A stretch of DNA of 64,000 nt from Agreia pratensis (GCF_900177685.1 NZ_FXAY01000003.1:186001-250000); one strand, 5' to 3'. Positions 8,433 to 18,489 are shown, counted from the first letter of the stretch. The notes: generated from the letters alone by a model not told the origin. A program made the numbers and translations.

Positions 8433-9101
8433 ATGATCCGAGTGGTGATCGCCGACGATCAACAGCTCATCCGGGCAGGGTTCACGGCGCTCCTCGCCAG
8501 CGAGCCCGACATCGACGTCGTCGGGCAGGCCGCGAGTGGTACCGAAGCCGTGGCTCTCGTGGGCCGGCTGCATCCCGATGTCGTGCTGATGGACATCCGG
8601 ATGCCCGACGGCGACGGCATCTGGGCGACCCGACAGATCGTGGCCGACCCGCAGAACTCTGCAACGCACATCGTGATCGTCACCACCTTCGAGCTCGATG
8701 ACTATGTCATCGACGCCATTCGCGCCGGTGCATCAGGTTTTCTCGTGAAGGACACCGAGCCTGTCGAGCTCATCAGGGCCGTACGCGTCGCCGCTGTCGG
8801 TGACGCGCTGCTTTCTCCGGGGGTGACGAGAAGGCTCCTCGGGCGGGTGGCCGGAGGACTGTCGGCACTTGTCGATACGGAGACGCTGGCGGTGCTGACC
8901 GACCGGGAACGCGAAGTGCTCGCTCTTGTCGGCCATGGCCTGACCAACGAAGAGATCGCGTCGAAGCTGTTTCTCAGTCCGCTGACGGCCAAGACGCACG
9001 TGTCGAGGATCATGCAGAAACTCGGTGCGAGAGACCGGGTGCAATTGGTCGTCACCGCCTACGAGACCCACCTGGTGCGAACGGGCTGGAACGAGGATTA
9101 G
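8433..9101 (+). CDS. NarL/LuxR family response regulator
   Basis: This 222-aa protein has a receiver domain starting [16 protein letters not shown], phosphoacceptor Asp54 in [11 protein letters not shown], a conserved Thr and Lys (VTTF, LVKD), and a C-terminal LuxR-type HTH ([20 protein letters not shown], then [17 protein letters not shown]). ATG 8433 gives the canonical N-terminus and has GGAAG about 8 nt upstream; ATG 8418 in the same frame would add five residues and overlap the kinase. It is the partner of the preceding kinase. The targets are unknown, but the palindrome at 7078-7093 is a candidate site. Confidence 0.94.
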   Translation: MIRVVIADDQQLIRAGFTALLASEPDIDVVGQAASGTEAVALVGRLHPDVVLMDIRMPDGDGIWATRQIVADPQNSATHIVIVTTFELDDYVIDAIRAGASGFLVKDTEPVELIRAVRVAAVGDALLSPGVTRRLLGRVAGGLSALVDTETLAVLTDREREVLALVGHGLTNEEIASKLFLSPLTAKTHVSRIMQKLGARDRVQLVVTAYETHLVRTGWNED

Positions 9102-9134
9102 CGTGGCACCGGCCTCGCCTGTCCGGTCGACGCC

Positions 9135-9140
9135 TACACT
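9135..9140 (+). promoter_or_regulatory. -10 element TACACT of ispG
   Basis: TACACT ends 7 nt before GTG 9148. It gives ispG its own promoter independent of the two-component genes and argues against the upstream in-frame extension from 9025. Confidence 0.5.
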
Positions 9141-9147
9141 GGGAGAT

Positions 9148-10308
9148 GTGGCTGCTATCAATCTGGGAATGCCGAAAGTGCCTGAAACCCTCGCACCTCG
9201 GCGCAAGTCCCGTCAGATCAAAGTCGGCAAAGTGCTCGTTGGCGGTGACGCTCCCGTCAGCGTCCAGTCGATGACGACGACCCCGACTCCGAACATCAAC
9301 GCGACTCTCCAGCAGATCGCCGAGCTCACAGCATCCGGATGCGACATCGTGCGTGTCGCCGTGCCGAGCCGAGACGACGCAGAGGCTCTGCCGATCATCG
9401 CGAAGAAGAGCCAGATCCCGGTCATCGCCGACATCCACTTCCAGCCGAACTACGTGTACGCGGCGATCGACGCGGGCTGTGCTGCCGTGCGGGTCAACCC
9501 CGGCAACATCCGCAAGTTCGATGATCAGGTCGGCAAGATCGCGGCGGCGGCCAAGGCTGCCGATGTCTCGATCCGCATCGGTGTGAACGCGGGCTCGCTC
9601 GAACCCTCGATTCTGCAGAAATACGGAAAGGCCACGCCGGAGGCACTCGTCGAGAGCGCCGTCTGGGAGGCGAGCCTGTTCGAGGAGCACGACTTTCACG
9701 ACTTCAAGATCTCGGTCAAGCACAATGACCCGGTCATCATGGTCAAGGCATACCGCCTGCTCGCCGAACGCGGCGACTGGCCGCTGCACCTCGGAGTCAC
9801 CGAGGCTGGTCCCGAGTTCCAGGGCACGATCAAGAGCGCCACGGCATTCGGCATCCTGCTCGGCGAGGGCATCGGCGACACGATCAGAGTGTCGCTCTCG
9901 GCCCCTCCTGCCCAGGAGATCAAGGTGGGCCTGCAGATCCTGCAGTCGCTCAACCTGCGTGAGCGCAAGCTCGAGATCGTCTCGTGCCCGAGCTGCGGTC
10001 GCGCGCAGGTCGACGTCTACAAGCTCGCCAACGACGTCACCGACGGCCTCGAAGGCATGACCGTGCCGCTGCGCGTCGCCGTCATGGGTTGTGTCGTCAA
10101 CGGCCCGGGCGAGGCCCGCGAGGCCGACCTGGGCGTCGCATCCGGAAACGGGAAGGGCCAGATCTTCGTCAAGGGAGAGGTCATCAAGACGGTGCCCGAG
10201 GCCGAGATCGTCGCCACGCTCATCGAAGAGGCGAACCGCCTCGCCGCCGAGATGCCTGCTGCGGATACGTCGACCGGCAGCCCCGTCGTCACGGTCGGAG
10301 CCCGATGA
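9148..10308 (+). CDS. ispG: 4-hydroxy-3-methylbut-2-en-1-yl diphosphate synthase
   Basis: This [4Fe-4S] enzyme of the MEP pathway converts MEcPP to HMBPP. The 386 aa begin [20 protein letters not shown]. The TIM-barrel half includes [20 protein letters not shown] and AVRVNPGNI. The C-terminal ferredoxin-like half carries the cluster cysteines in [11 protein letters not shown] and [12 protein letters not shown]. The open frame reaches back to 9025 inside the response regulator, but the -10 element and family length support GTG 9148. Its stop overlaps the MoxR start (ATGA). Confidence 0.97.
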   Translation: MAAINLGMPKVPETLAPRRKSRQIKVGKVLVGGDAPVSVQSMTTTPTPNINATLQQIAELTASGCDIVRVAVPSRDDAEALPIIAKKSQIPVIADIHFQPNYVYAAIDAGCAAVRVNPGNIRKFDDQVGKIAAAAKAADVSIRIGVNAGSLEPSILQKYGKATPEALVESAVWEASLFEEHDFHDFKISVKHNDPVIMVKAYRLLAERGDWPLHLGVTEAGPEFQGTIKSATAFGILLGEGIGDTIRVSLSAPPAQEIKVGLQILQSLNLRERKLEIVSCPSCGRAQVDVYKLANDVTDGLEGMTVPLRVAVMGCVVNGPGEAREADLGVASGNGKGQIFVKGEVIKTVPEAEIVATLIEEANRLAAEMPAADTSTGSPVVTVGAR

Positions 10309-11300
10309 GGTCGGAACCTCTGACCCCGCAGGAGATGGAGCGCGCGGGCACGATCGTGCACGCCATCGAGTCGTCCTACTCGGCCACCGTCGTGGGTCAG
10401 GTCACTCTTCGTCGCGCACTGCTGGTGGCGCTCGTCGCCGGAGGCCACGTGCTCCTCGAGAGCGTTCCGGGGCTCGCCAAGACGACCGCGGCGACCACGC
10501 TCGCCCGAGCCATCCACGCGCAGTTCACGCGCATCCAATGCACCCCCGATCTGCTGCCCAGCGACATCACGGGCACCCAGGTGTATGACGCCAGAACGAG
10601 CACCTTCGAAACTCAGCTGGGCCCCGTGCACTCGAATTTCGTGCTGCTCGACGAGGTCAACCGTTCCAGCGCGAAGACCCAGAGCGCGATGCTCGAGGCA
10701 ATGCAGGAGCGCCAGACGACGATCGGCGGAACCGTCTACCCGCTGCCAGAGCCTTTCCTGGTGATGGCGACGCAGAATCCCATCGAGCAGGAAGGCACGT
10801 ACCAGCTGCCCGAGGCACAGATGGACAGGTTCTTGCTGAAGGAGATCATCGACTACCCGACGATCGAGGAGGAGCTCGAGGTGCTGCGACGCCTCGATGC
10901 CGGAGTCTTCGACGCATCGAGCCAGCACGAGGGCACGGTCTCGCTCGACGACGTGCGCTTCTTGCAGCAGGCCGCGTCGCGGGTCTACGTCGACGACGCG
11001 ATCCGCAACTACATCGTGTCGATCGTTTATGTGACCCGCAATCCGCTGAATTACATCGGCGAAGAACTGGCCGGCTACGTCGAGTACGGTGCGAGCCCCC
11101 GCGGCACCATCGCCTTCATGCAGGCCGCGCGGGCGTTGGCACTTCTGTCGGGTCGCGCCCATGTCGTGCCCGATGACGTCAAGGCGATTAGGCACGCGGT
11201 TCTGCGGCACCGGGTCATCTTGAACTTCGACGCCGACGCCGAGGGCGTGCGCCCCGAAGCCGTCATCGATGCGATCTTCGCGTCGGTCCAGACGCCCTGA
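10305..11300 (+). CDS. MoxR-family AAA+ ATPase
   Basis: This 331-aa AAA+ ATPase shows Walker A with the MoxR variant [10 protein letters not shown] (about 47-56), Walker [16 protein letters not shown], sensor 1 [20 protein letters not shown], arginine-finger region MDRFLL, and a C-terminal lid. MoxR proteins work as chaperones that insert cofactors or remodel VWA-domain partners. Here the VWA partners are encoded just downstream. The ATG at 10305 overlaps the ispG stop; the much longer open frame from 9984 is an ispG shadow. It is the first gene of a six-gene operon. Confidence 0.93.
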   Translation: MRSEPLTPQEMERAGTIVHAIESSYSATVVGQVTLRRALLVALVAGGHVLLESVPGLAKTTAATTLARAIHAQFTRIQCTPDLLPSDITGTQVYDARTSTFETQLGPVHSNFVLLDEVNRSSAKTQSAMLEAMQERQTTIGGTVYPLPEPFLVMATQNPIEQEGTYQLPEAQMDRFLLKEIIDYPTIEEELEVLRRLDAGVFDASSQHEGTVSLDDVRFLQQAASRVYVDDAIRNYIVSIVYVTRNPLNYIGEELAGYVEYGASPRGTIAFMQAARALALLSGRAHVVPDDVKAIRHAVLRHRVILNFDADAEGVRPEAVIDAIFASVQTP

Positions 11301-11305
11301 GCGCT

Positions 11306-12175
11306 ATGGACAGCCTTCTCGTGCGGATCAAGTCGCGGATGTTCATCCACGCGCATCGAAAGGCGTTGCATCTGCTCGACGGTGAGTACGGGTCGCTCGT
11401 CACCGGTCGGAGCATGGACTTCGAGGACTTGCGCAGCTATGTCGCGGGCGACGAGGTGCGGGACATCGACTGGAAGGCCACCGCGCGTCACGGAGCGACT
11501 CTGGTCAGACGGTATACGGCTTTGCGGCGGCAAACGGTGTACTTCGTTCTCGATACGGGTCGCAATATGGCGGCGCGAGCAGCCGACGGAGAACGAAAGA
11601 GCGAGGTCGCACTCGCTGTCGTCGGGGTGCTCGGCTATCTCGCGGTGCGCCACGGTGACGAGGTCGCGCTGCTCTCCGGCGACGCCGAACGCACGATCCG
11701 TCTTCCTGCCCGATCGAGCGAAGATCACCTCGAACGGGTTCTCCGATCAATCGACGCGGCGCACAGTCTCGATTCGCCGCAGAGTGACCTCGAGCGCACC
11801 CTGCGGCTCGTGGCCCGCACCGTGCGGAGGCGTGCGATCGTCGTGGTCGTGACCGACGATGCGACCCTCGGAGCGGAACAGACGAGACTGGTTCGCCGAC
11901 TCCGCGCCCAGCACGAGCTCGTCTGGGTGACCGTTGGTGACATCGATCCGTTACGGTTCGCGGGCGCCACGGCGGTCGACGATGGATGGCAGATTCCCGA
12001 GGCGCTCCGCACCGACCGGCGACTCACCGCAGAGCTCACGCGTTCGATCGACGAGGAGATCCTCGACCGCCAGACGACGTTCGACGACCTCGGGGTATCG
12101 CACAGGCGCGTGGGGCGTGTCGACGACGTCGTGCCGTCACTTCTGCACCTGCTGAAGGCCAGGTCGCGTGCCTGA
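11306..12175 (+). CDS. DUF58 domain protein of the MoxR operon
   Basis: This 289-aa protein has the DUF58 signature LRSYVAGDEVRDIDWKATAR (about 47-66) followed by YFVLDTGRNM, a VWA-like strand with an incomplete metal site. DUF58 proteins almost always follow moxR, and their biochemical role is not settled. No TM segment is evident, so it is cytosolic. It starts 5 nt after the MoxR stop and its stop overlaps the next GTG by 8 nt. Confidence 0.88.
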   Translation: MDSLLVRIKSRMFIHAHRKALHLLDGEYGSLVTGRSMDFEDLRSYVAGDEVRDIDWKATARHGATLVRRYTALRRQTVYFVLDTGRNMAARAADGERKSEVALAVVGVLGYLAVRHGDEVALLSGDAERTIRLPARSSEDHLERVLRSIDAAHSLDSPQSDLERTLRLVARTVRRRAIVVVVTDDATLGAEQTRLVRRLRAQHELVWVTVGDIDPLRFAGATAVDDGWQIPEALRTDRRLTAELTRSIDEEILDRQTTFDDLGVSHRRVGRVDDVVPSLLHLLKARSRA

Positions 12176-12626
12176 TACAGAACTCATTCCTCCGATCGGC
12201 TACGGCAGCTCCTGGCTCGTCATCGGCATCGCGCTCATCGTGGTCGTCATCGCGACAATCCTGGTGATTCTTCTTGTGCGCGCACGCAAGCGCTCGTCGT
12301 CTCAGCCGCTGCCGCCCGGCGGGCTTGCAGGACTCCGCGCCGAATACCACGCGCGGATCACCGAGATCGAGGCCGAGTTCGCCGCCGGCGGGCTCTCGGC
12401 CCGCTCCGCCCATCACCGCCTCAGCGCCGTCGTACGTCAGTATGCGCGCGCCGTCAGCGGGGTCGACGCGCCGGTGATGACATTGACTGAGCTGCAGTCC
12501 TCCCCGCTGCCTACGGTGACGGCAGCGATCGCCGAGTACTATCCGGCGTCGTTCGAGTCCGCCGATCGCAGCGAGATCTCGTCGGCCGTGGTCAGGGCGA
12601 GGCAGGTGATCGAATCGTGGGGCTAG
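12168..12626 (+). CDS. Small membrane protein of the MoxR operon (DUF4381-like)
   Basis: This 152-aa protein has one strong TM helix (about 15-42, WLVIGIALIVVVIATILVIL) followed by a basic stop-transfer stretch and a soluble helical domain. Position between DUF58 and VWA genes, size and topology match the DUF4381-type member of MoxR/Bat loci; sequence identity to it was not tested. GTG 12168 and overlaps on both sides indicate tight coupling. It may anchor the complex to the membrane (inference). Confidence 0.75.
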   Translation: MPDTELIPPIGYGSSWLVIGIALIVVVIATILVILLVRARKRSSSQPLPPGGLAGLRAEYHARITEIEAEFAAGGLSARSAHHRLSAVVRQYARAVSGVDAPVMTLTELQSSPLPTVTAAIAEYYPASFESADRSEISSAVVRARQVIESWG

Positions 12627-13597
12627 CCAACCCGTGGATCCTGCTCGGCCTGGTGCCGGTCGTCGTCGCCGTGATCGTGGTGCCGCGGCTTCGTCGTCGA
12701 CGACAGCGGTCGGATGCCGATGTTCCGGTCGCTCACACAGGGCGCCTCACGAGGCTCCCGGGCTTCGTGGCAGCCGTGTCGAGGATGCGCGGACTCAGTA
12801 TCGTGACGCTCGTCGTCGTGTCGCTGTTCATCGCGACGGCTGCTCTGCTCGCTGCTCGACCGATCACAACCTCTACCGAGAAGCCGGCGAAATTCACCCG
12901 CGACGTGGTCCTGTGTCTCGACGTCTCGGGCTCGATGACGGATGTCGACATCGACGTTCTCGAACGATTCAAGGAACTCTCCGAGGGATTCGAGGGCGAG
13001 CGGCTCGCGCTCGTCATCTTCAACTCGTCCGCAGCCCAGGTCTTTCCCCTCACCGACGACTACGACTACATCGCCCAGCAACTCGAGTCCGTGCGCTCGA
13101 GTCTCGACGGCACGGGGGAGTTCGGTGATGCGTTCGGTGGGACTCTAACGGGGGAGGGCGCGTCACTCATCGGCGACGGCCTCGCATCGTGCGTGCTCAC
13201 CTTCGACAGGACAGACGAGAAGCGATCGCGTTCAGTCGTGCTGGCGACGGACAACGACATCAACGGAACGCCGATCATGACCCTCGACGAGGCTGGCGCA
13301 TTCGCGAAATCTCGCGACGTGCGGGTCTACGGGATCGACCCGAGCGTGACCAGTCCCGGTGCATCCGAGGACTCGGCGGAATTTCAGCGTGTCGCAGATT
13401 CCACCGGCGGCGACTACTTCGTGCTCGAGTCGGCCGACACGGTTCCGACGATCGTCGACGGCATCGAGGCGACGGAAGCCGCGTTGGTCGATGACGAACC
13501 GAAACTGATCGTCTCCGACCAGCCCACCCCCCTGGTCGTGCTCTCTCTCGTGCTTCTCGCTAGCCTGCTCGTTCTCGCTTGGAGGGCCAGGCTGTGA
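12617..13597 (+). CDS. VWA-domain membrane protein (BatA-like)
   Basis: This 326-aa protein has TM helices near 5-22 and 58-80, then a von Willebrand A domain with a complete MIDAS start LCLDVSGSMTDVD, a Thr site (GTLTGEGASLIGDGL) and TDNDINGTPI, and a last TM helix at the C-terminus (LVVLSLVLLASLLVL). The VWA domain would therefore face outside between membrane anchors. It is a likely remodelling target of the MoxR ATPase. The start GTG 12617 overlaps the previous gene by 10 nt. Confidence 0.88.
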   Translation: MGLANPWILLGLVPVVVAVIVVPRLRRRRQRSDADVPVAHTGRLTRLPGFVAAVSRMRGLSIVTLVVVSLFIATAALLAARPITTSTEKPAKFTRDVVLCLDVSGSMTDVDIDVLERFKELSEGFEGERLALVIFNSSAAQVFPLTDDYDYIAQQLESVRSSLDGTGEFGDAFGGTLTGEGASLIGDGLASCVLTFDRTDEKRSRSVVLATDNDINGTPIMTLDEAGAFAKSRDVRVYGIDPSVTSPGASEDSAEFQRVADSTGGDYFVLESADTVPTIVDGIEATEAALVDDEPKLIVSDQPTPLVVLSLVLLASLLVLAWRARL

Positions 13598-14601
13598 GAT
13601 TCTTCCCCGTTCTGCCACTGCCCGTGCTCATCGCAGTCTTCACTGTGCTGGCGGCGTTCGTGATCTGGCAGCTGATTCTGCGCGAGAACCGTCCGCGTCT
13701 GCTGTCGTGGTCGCTGCGCGCAGCGATCGTGGTCGTGCTCTTACTCGTCGCCCTCCGGCCAGGAGTTCCCGGGGCCGCGGGCGAAAAGGCGACGACGGAT
13801 GTCGACGTCTTCTTCGTGGTCGACACCACCACGAGCATCATCGCCGAAGACTTCGATGGTTCCGACCCGAGACTCGACGGTGTGAAGAGCGACATCGTCG
13901 ACCTGGTCGCGGCGTATCCGGGTGCGAAGTTCGCCCTGATGTCCTTCGACAGCTCCGCCGTGCTTCGTGTGCCTCTCACCTCTGATGCCACGGCGGTCTC
14001 CAACGCGGCAGATGTCCTGGCGCCCGAGATCACGCTCTACTCGAACGGCAGCAGCATCACCCAGGCGAAGGACCTCCTCGCCTCGACGCTGCAGCGAGCG
14101 CAGGATGCAGAGCCGGATCGTTCGCGCGTCGTGTACTACTTCGGCGATGGTGAGCAGACCTCGTCGGCGCCCGTCGAGAGCTTCGACGAATCCGCACCGC
14201 TCGTCAGCGCGGGTTTCGTCTTCGGCTACGGCACCGAGGCCGGAGGCCAGATGCGGGTGCAGACGGGGTACTACGACGATGACAAGACCGATGACGGCTA
14301 TGTAAAAGATGACACGGGTTCGCCCGCTCGCTCGGTGATCGACGAGAAGAATCTCCGCACGATCGCAGACCAACTGGGTGTGGAGTATGTGCACCGGACC
14401 TCTCCCGGCGACGCGCCCGTAGCCGATGTCGGCTCGTCTCCCAATCTCGCCACATCGAACGAGTCGTCGGGTGGAACGACCGAGCTGTACTGGATCCCGG
14501 CCGCAGCGCTCGTGCTGCTGCTCGCCCTCGAAGCCATTCTGGTCGTGCGTCGTCTCCGCGAACTCCGCGCGGCGTCCATTCGGCATGGGAGTGGGGAATG
14601 A
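13594..14601 (+). CDS. Second VWA-domain membrane protein (BatB-like)
   Basis: This protein of about 335 aa starts at GTG 13594, which overlaps the preceding stop (GTGA) and has GGAGGG about 8 nt upstream; a TTG at 13579 is in frame but less likely. Two N-terminal TM helices precede a VWA domain whose MIDAS reads DTTTS instead of DxSxS, still with metal-ligand potential. A C-terminal TM helix (LYWIPAAALVLLLALEAILV) is followed by a basic tail. It is paired with the preceding VWA protein, as in the BatA/BatB arrangement. Confidence 0.87.
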   Translation: MRFFPVLPLPVLIAVFTVLAAFVIWQLILRENRPRLLSWSLRAAIVVVLLLVALRPGVPGAAGEKATTDVDVFFVVDTTTSIIAEDFDGSDPRLDGVKSDIVDLVAAYPGAKFALMSFDSSAVLRVPLTSDATAVSNAADVLAPEITLYSNGSSITQAKDLLASTLQRAQDAEPDRSRVVYYFGDGEQTSSAPVESFDESAPLVSAGFVFGYGTEAGGQMRVQTGYYDDDKTDDGYVKDDTGSPARSVIDEKNLRTIADQLGVEYVHRTSPGDAPVADVGSSPNLATSNESSGGTTELYWIPAAALVLLLALEAILVVRRLRELRAASIRHGSGE

Positions 14602-15308
14602 TGCGCCGTCGCACGAAAGCAGGTCTCGTCGCCCTGGCGCCGACCGTGCTCGCGACGGTCGTCGCGGTCAAGTTGATCGGGCTCGCGATCGTATCCGGCC
14701 AGGTCTCTGCCGCGTACGAGCGCGAGGACTTCGAGTCAGCCACATCGCTGGCAAGATGGCTCACCGTCGTCAACGTGATAGACCCGTGGAAGGCGCACTT
14801 CGCTGTCGGTGACGGACTCGCAGCCCAGGGGCTCGATGCGGATGCGCAGCTCGAGTTCGAGCGCTCGCTCGGCTTGGCATCCCCTGCAGACCAGTGCCCC
14901 GTGCGCGTCAATCTGTCGCTGGTCCTCGAGCGCCAGGGCGACGCGGTCATCGCCGCCGATCCGACGAAAAACGATGAGGCGTCCACGTTCTACGACCAGG
15001 CGCTCGACGTGATCGACAAGGCCGATGAGTCATGTCGGCAGCCGCCGCAGAATGGATCGGACGGCACCGATGACGATCTCTCCGACTCGGAGAAGCGAGT
15101 GACCGAGAAGAAAGAGGCGCTTGCCGAGCAACCCCCCGAAGACCAGGGTGACAAGAGCGACGATCAGCCGAAGCCGGATGATTCGCCGAGCGATGCGACG
15201 GTCGACCAGCTCGAGCAGAAGCTCCGTGACGCGGGTCAGGATCGTAGCGACCAGCAGACGGCTGAGCGCACTCCGGCCGATCCGGACTATGTCGACAAGC
15301 CCTGGTGA
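14598..15308 (+). CDS. TPR-like membrane-anchored protein ending the MoxR operon
   Basis: This 236-aa protein has an N-terminal signal anchor (about 8-34), then helical-repeat segments resembling TPRs (WKAHFAVGDGLAAQGLDADA, VNLSLVLERQGD, ASTFYDQALDVIDKADE). It has a very acidic, Asp/Glu/Gln/Pro-rich disordered C-terminus. BatC proteins in aerotolerance loci have the same place and architecture, although no direct homology was measured. ATG 14598 overlaps the previous stop. Probably a scaffold for the VWA proteins (inference). Confidence 0.75.
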   Translation: MMRRRTKAGLVALAPTVLATVVAVKLIGLAIVSGQVSAAYEREDFESATSLARWLTVVNVIDPWKAHFAVGDGLAAQGLDADAQLEFERSLGLASPADQCPVRVNLSLVLERQGDAVIAADPTKNDEASTFYDQALDVIDKADESCRQPPQNGSDGTDDDLSDSEKRVTEKKEALAEQPPEDQGDKSDDQPKPDDSPSDATVDQLEQKLRDAGQDRSDQQTAERTPADPDYVDKPW

Positions 15309-15378
15309 CGTGGGCGCTCAGCAGAATCCGCGCGAGAACACAGCAAATTCCGAAGTTCTCTCGCTAGTTTCGTGAACC

Positions 15379-16680
15379 TTGCCGAAACCCTTTCGGGTCA
15401 GACAAAGGAATTCGATTCTCATCAGCTCGTTACGTACATCCTCCATCGCACCGCGACACGGCCGCCTCGGTAATCGCTCGGGAATCTGGGCGGTCATCCG
15501 GATCGTCGCGATCACGGCCACCGTCGCGGTCGTGAGCACCATGTCGATCGTCGCGATCGCCGTCAATGGACTCGCATCCACCGTGCAGGCGAATACCGTC
15601 GCGCTGAGCAACGAAACCGACGTGCCACAGCTCGTCGATGTGGGGGCCATCGAAGGCGGCGTCAACGTTCTCATCGTCGGCAGCGACACGCGCATCAATC
15701 AGATCTCGACTGAGGGCGACGACACCGAGGGTGCCCGTAACGACGTCACCATGCTCCTGCACATCAGTCAGGATCATCAGAACGTCAGCGTCATCAGCTT
15801 TCCGCGCGACACGATGGTCGACATGGCGAAGTGCACCGATCCCGACACGGGGGAGGTCTACGGCGCGACGTCGTACCAGCAGCTCAACACGGCTCTCGGT
15901 CGTGGCGGACAGCGTGGTGGCCTCGGTTGTGTCGTCGCGACCGTCGAGCAGATGACGGGCCTCAAGATTCCCTACGCCGGCGTCATCTCGTTCGATGGTG
16001 TCGCCGCCATGACGTCGGTGATCGGTGGTGTCGACGTCTGCATCTCGAAGCCGATCGACGATCCGTACAGCAACCTCCACCTGGCTGCGGGCAACCAGAC
16101 ACTGTCGGGTGAAGACGCCCTTGCATTCCTCCGCACGAGAGAGGGCGTCGGCGACGGCAGCGACCTGGCGCGCATCAGTTCGCAGCAGGTCTATCTATCC
16201 GCCCTCGTTCGCAAGATGCTCTCCGACGGCACCCTCAGCAACCCGGTCACGCTCTACGGTCTCGCAAACGCGGCCCTCAGCAACATGTTCCTGTCGACGG
16301 AACTCGGCAAGGTCGATTCGATGGTCTCGATCGCGAAGGCGCTGCAGGGCGTGCAGCTCGACAAGGTCGCGTTCCTGCGCTACCCGGTCAGCGGCGATCC
16401 CGACGATCCGAACCGCGTGGTCGTGAACGAGGCAGACTCGACGATCCTCAATGCGGCGTTGGCAGCCGACACCCCGCTCGACCTCAGCCAGGTGGGCACG
16501 GCAGACTCTGCGACCGCTGCCGATGGCACCGGTGACGCACCGCCGGCCAGCGATCCGGCCACCGCGACTCCGGCAGATCCCGCCGCAACGCCGGCTCCGG
16601 ATGCGGGCGGCGCCACGGTTCTGCCCGACTCGTTCACCGGCCAGACGGCCGCGAAGGTCACATGCTCGGTCGGCAACTGA
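15379..16680 (+). CDS. LytR-CpsA-Psr (LCP) family cell-wall glycopolymer ligase
   Basis: LCP enzymes transfer undecaprenyl-linked glycopolymers to peptidoglycan at the outer membrane face. One TM helix lies at about 37-62. The LCP domain follows with NVLIVGSDTR, RNDVTMLLHI, VISFPRDTMVDM (pyrophosphate-binding Arg/Asp), LNTALGRGG and FLRTREGVGDGSDLARISSQ. A low-complexity Ala/Pro/Thr tail (about 365-415) ends the protein. The start is uncertain: TTG 15379 is the only ordinary in-frame candidate before the TM, while AAAGGAA at 15404-15410 sits 4 nt before an ATT codon at 15415. A small hairpin lies at 15382-15396. Confidence 0.88.
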   Translation: MPKPFRVRQRNSILISSLRTSSIAPRHGRLGNRSGIWAVIRIVAITATVAVVSTMSIVAIAVNGLASTVQANTVALSNETDVPQLVDVGAIEGGVNVLIVGSDTRINQISTEGDDTEGARNDVTMLLHISQDHQNVSVISFPRDTMVDMAKCTDPDTGEVYGATSYQQLNTALGRGGQRGGLGCVVATVEQMTGLKIPYAGVISFDGVAAMTSVIGGVDVCISKPIDDPYSNLHLAAGNQTLSGEDALAFLRTREGVGDGSDLARISSQQVYLSALVRKMLSDGTLSNPVTLYGLANAALSNMFLSTELGKVDSMVSIAKALQGVQLDKVAFLRYPVSGDPDDPNRVVVNEADSTILNAALAADTPLDLSQVGTADSATAADGTGDAPPASDPATATPADPAATPAPDAGGATVLPDSFTGQTAAKVTCSVGN

Positions 16681-16712
16681 CCTCTCTGTCGGGTTGACGG
16701 CGCTTCGATCAA

Positions 16713-16718
16713 TAGACT
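16713..16718 (+). promoter_or_regulatory. -10 element TAGACT of proS
   Basis: TAGACT ends 7 nt before GTG 16726 with no Shine-Dalgarno. Leaderless initiation at 16726 is therefore preferred over GTG 16720. Confidence 0.5.
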
Positions 16719-16725
16719 GGTGAGC

Positions 16726-18489
16726 GTGTCAGTTCGCCTCAGCAACTATTTCCTCCGTACCCTCCGCGAAGATCCCTCCGATGCAGAGGTGGCGAGCCAT
16801 CGCCTCTTGGTGCGCGGCGGCTATATCCGCCGGCAGGCTCCCGGTATCTTCGCGTGGCTGCCGATCGGCCTCCGCGTCAAGGCCCGAATCGAGAACATCA
16901 TCCGCGAGGAGATGACTGCCGCGGGCGCACACGAAGTGCATTTTCCGGCGCTGCTGCCCAAGGAGCCCTACGAGGTCACGGGCCGCTACACCGAGTACGG
17001 CGACGGCATGTTCCGACTCAGCGACCGGCACGAGGCCGACTACGTTCTGGCACCGACGCACGAAGAGGTCTTCACTCTTTTGGTCAAAGACCTGGTGAAC
17101 AGCTACAAGGATCTGCCCCTGTCGATCTATCAGATCCAGGACAAATACCGCGATGAGGCACGCCCCCGTGCCGGTCTGCTGCGCGGGCGCGAGTTCACGA
17201 TGAAAGACGCGTACTCGTTCGATGTCACCGACGAGGGGCTCGAGGCCTCGTACCAGGCTCAGCGTGCGGCGTACGAGCGCATCTTCACACGGCTCGGACT
17301 CGAGTACGTGATCGTCAAGGCCGATGCCGGAGCAATGGGCGGCTCGAAGAGTGAGGAGTTCCTCCATCCCACTCCCATCGGCGAAGACACCTTTGTGCGC
17401 AGCGCCGGGGGATACGCGGCGAACGTCGAAGCCTTCACGACCACGACGCCCGCACCGCGCTCATACGAGGGGCTCACGCCGCCCGATGTGCATGACACCC
17501 CCGATACACCCACGATCCAGACGCTGGTCGACCTGGCCAACACGAACCACCCCCGACCCGACGGTCGCTCGTGGAGCGCAGCCGACACGCTGAAGAACGT
17601 CGTTCTGGCGCTTCGACACCTCGACGGCAGCCGCGAGCTTGTCGTCATCGGTCTTCCTGGCGATCGCGAGGTCGATCTGAAGCGTGCCGAGGTCGCCTTC
17701 GCGCCGGCCGAAGTCGAGGCCGCGATCGAGAAAGACTTCGTCGCCAATCCCGGACTCGTAAAGGGCTACATCGGACCGTGGTCTGCTGACGGGGCCGTTC
17801 TCGGAACGACCGGCTCCACAGGCATCCGCTACCTGCTCGACCCGCGCGTCTCCGACGGCAGCGGCTGGATCACGGGATCGAACCAGCACGGACGCCATGT
17901 GTTCGGGCTCGTGGCCGGGCGCGATTTCTCCGCCGATGGAACCGTCGAGGTCGCTCAAGTACTCGCCGGCGATGAGGCACCCGATGGCTCCGGGCCCGTC
18001 GAGCTCGCCCGTGGCATGGAGATCGGTCACGTCTTCCAGCTCGGTCGCAAGTACGCCGAGGCTCTCGGGCTGAAGGTGCAAGACGAGAACGGCAAGCTCG
18101 CTACGGTCACCATGGGCTCGTACGGCATCGGCGTCACACGTATCCTCGCGATCATCGCCGAGCTCAACAACGACGACAAGGGTCTCATCTGGCCCAAAGC
18201 GGTGGCCCCGTTCGACGTGCACGTCGTGGCCACGGGTCGAGACGCCGCCGTCTACGAGACGGCCGAGACGATCGTCGAGGCCATCGAGGCATCCGGGCTC
18301 GAGGTGCTCTTCGACGACCGGCCCAAAGTGTCGCCCGGCGTCAAGTTCGGCGACGCCGAACTGCTCGGCGTGCCCACGATCGTGATCGTCGGTCGCGGCG
18401 CCGTCGATGGCGTGGTCGAACTCTGGGATCGCGCATCCGGAGAACGTGTCGAGGTGCCCATCACGGAGCTCGTGCCTCGCCTGCGCTGA
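16726..18489 (+). CDS. proS: Prolyl-tRNA synthetase (bacterial type, with editing domain)
   Basis: This class II synthetase charges tRNA-Pro. The 587 aa include motif 1 ([17 protein letters not shown]), motif 2 ([27 protein letters not shown] region), the inserted YbaK-like editing domain at about 225-405 ([14 protein letters not shown]), motif 3 ([16 protein letters not shown]) and the anticodon-binding C-terminus. Length is normal. It lies immediately upstream of nusA but is separated by a 111-bp gap; rimP is not between them. Confidence 0.97.
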   Translation: MSVRLSNYFLRTLREDPSDAEVASHRLLVRGGYIRRQAPGIFAWLPIGLRVKARIENIIREEMTAAGAHEVHFPALLPKEPYEVTGRYTEYGDGMFRLSDRHEADYVLAPTHEEVFTLLVKDLVNSYKDLPLSIYQIQDKYRDEARPRAGLLRGREFTMKDAYSFDVTDEGLEASYQAQRAAYERIFTRLGLEYVIVKADAGAMGGSKSEEFLHPTPIGEDTFVRSAGGYAANVEAFTTTTPAPRSYEGLTPPDVHDTPDTPTIQTLVDLANTNHPRPDGRSWSAADTLKNVVLALRHLDGSRELVVIGLPGDREVDLKRAEVAFAPAEVEAAIEKDFVANPGLVKGYIGPWSADGAVLGTTGSTGIRYLLDPRVSDGSGWITGSNQHGRHVFGLVAGRDFSADGTVEVAQVLAGDEAPDGSGPVELARGMEIGHVFQLGRKYAEALGLKVQDENGKLATVTMGSYGIGVTRILAIIAELNNDDKGLIWPKAVAPFDVHVVATGRDAAVYETAETIVEAIEASGLEVLFDDRPKVSPGVKFGDAELLGVPTIVIVGRGAVDGVVELWDRASGERVEVPITELVPRLR

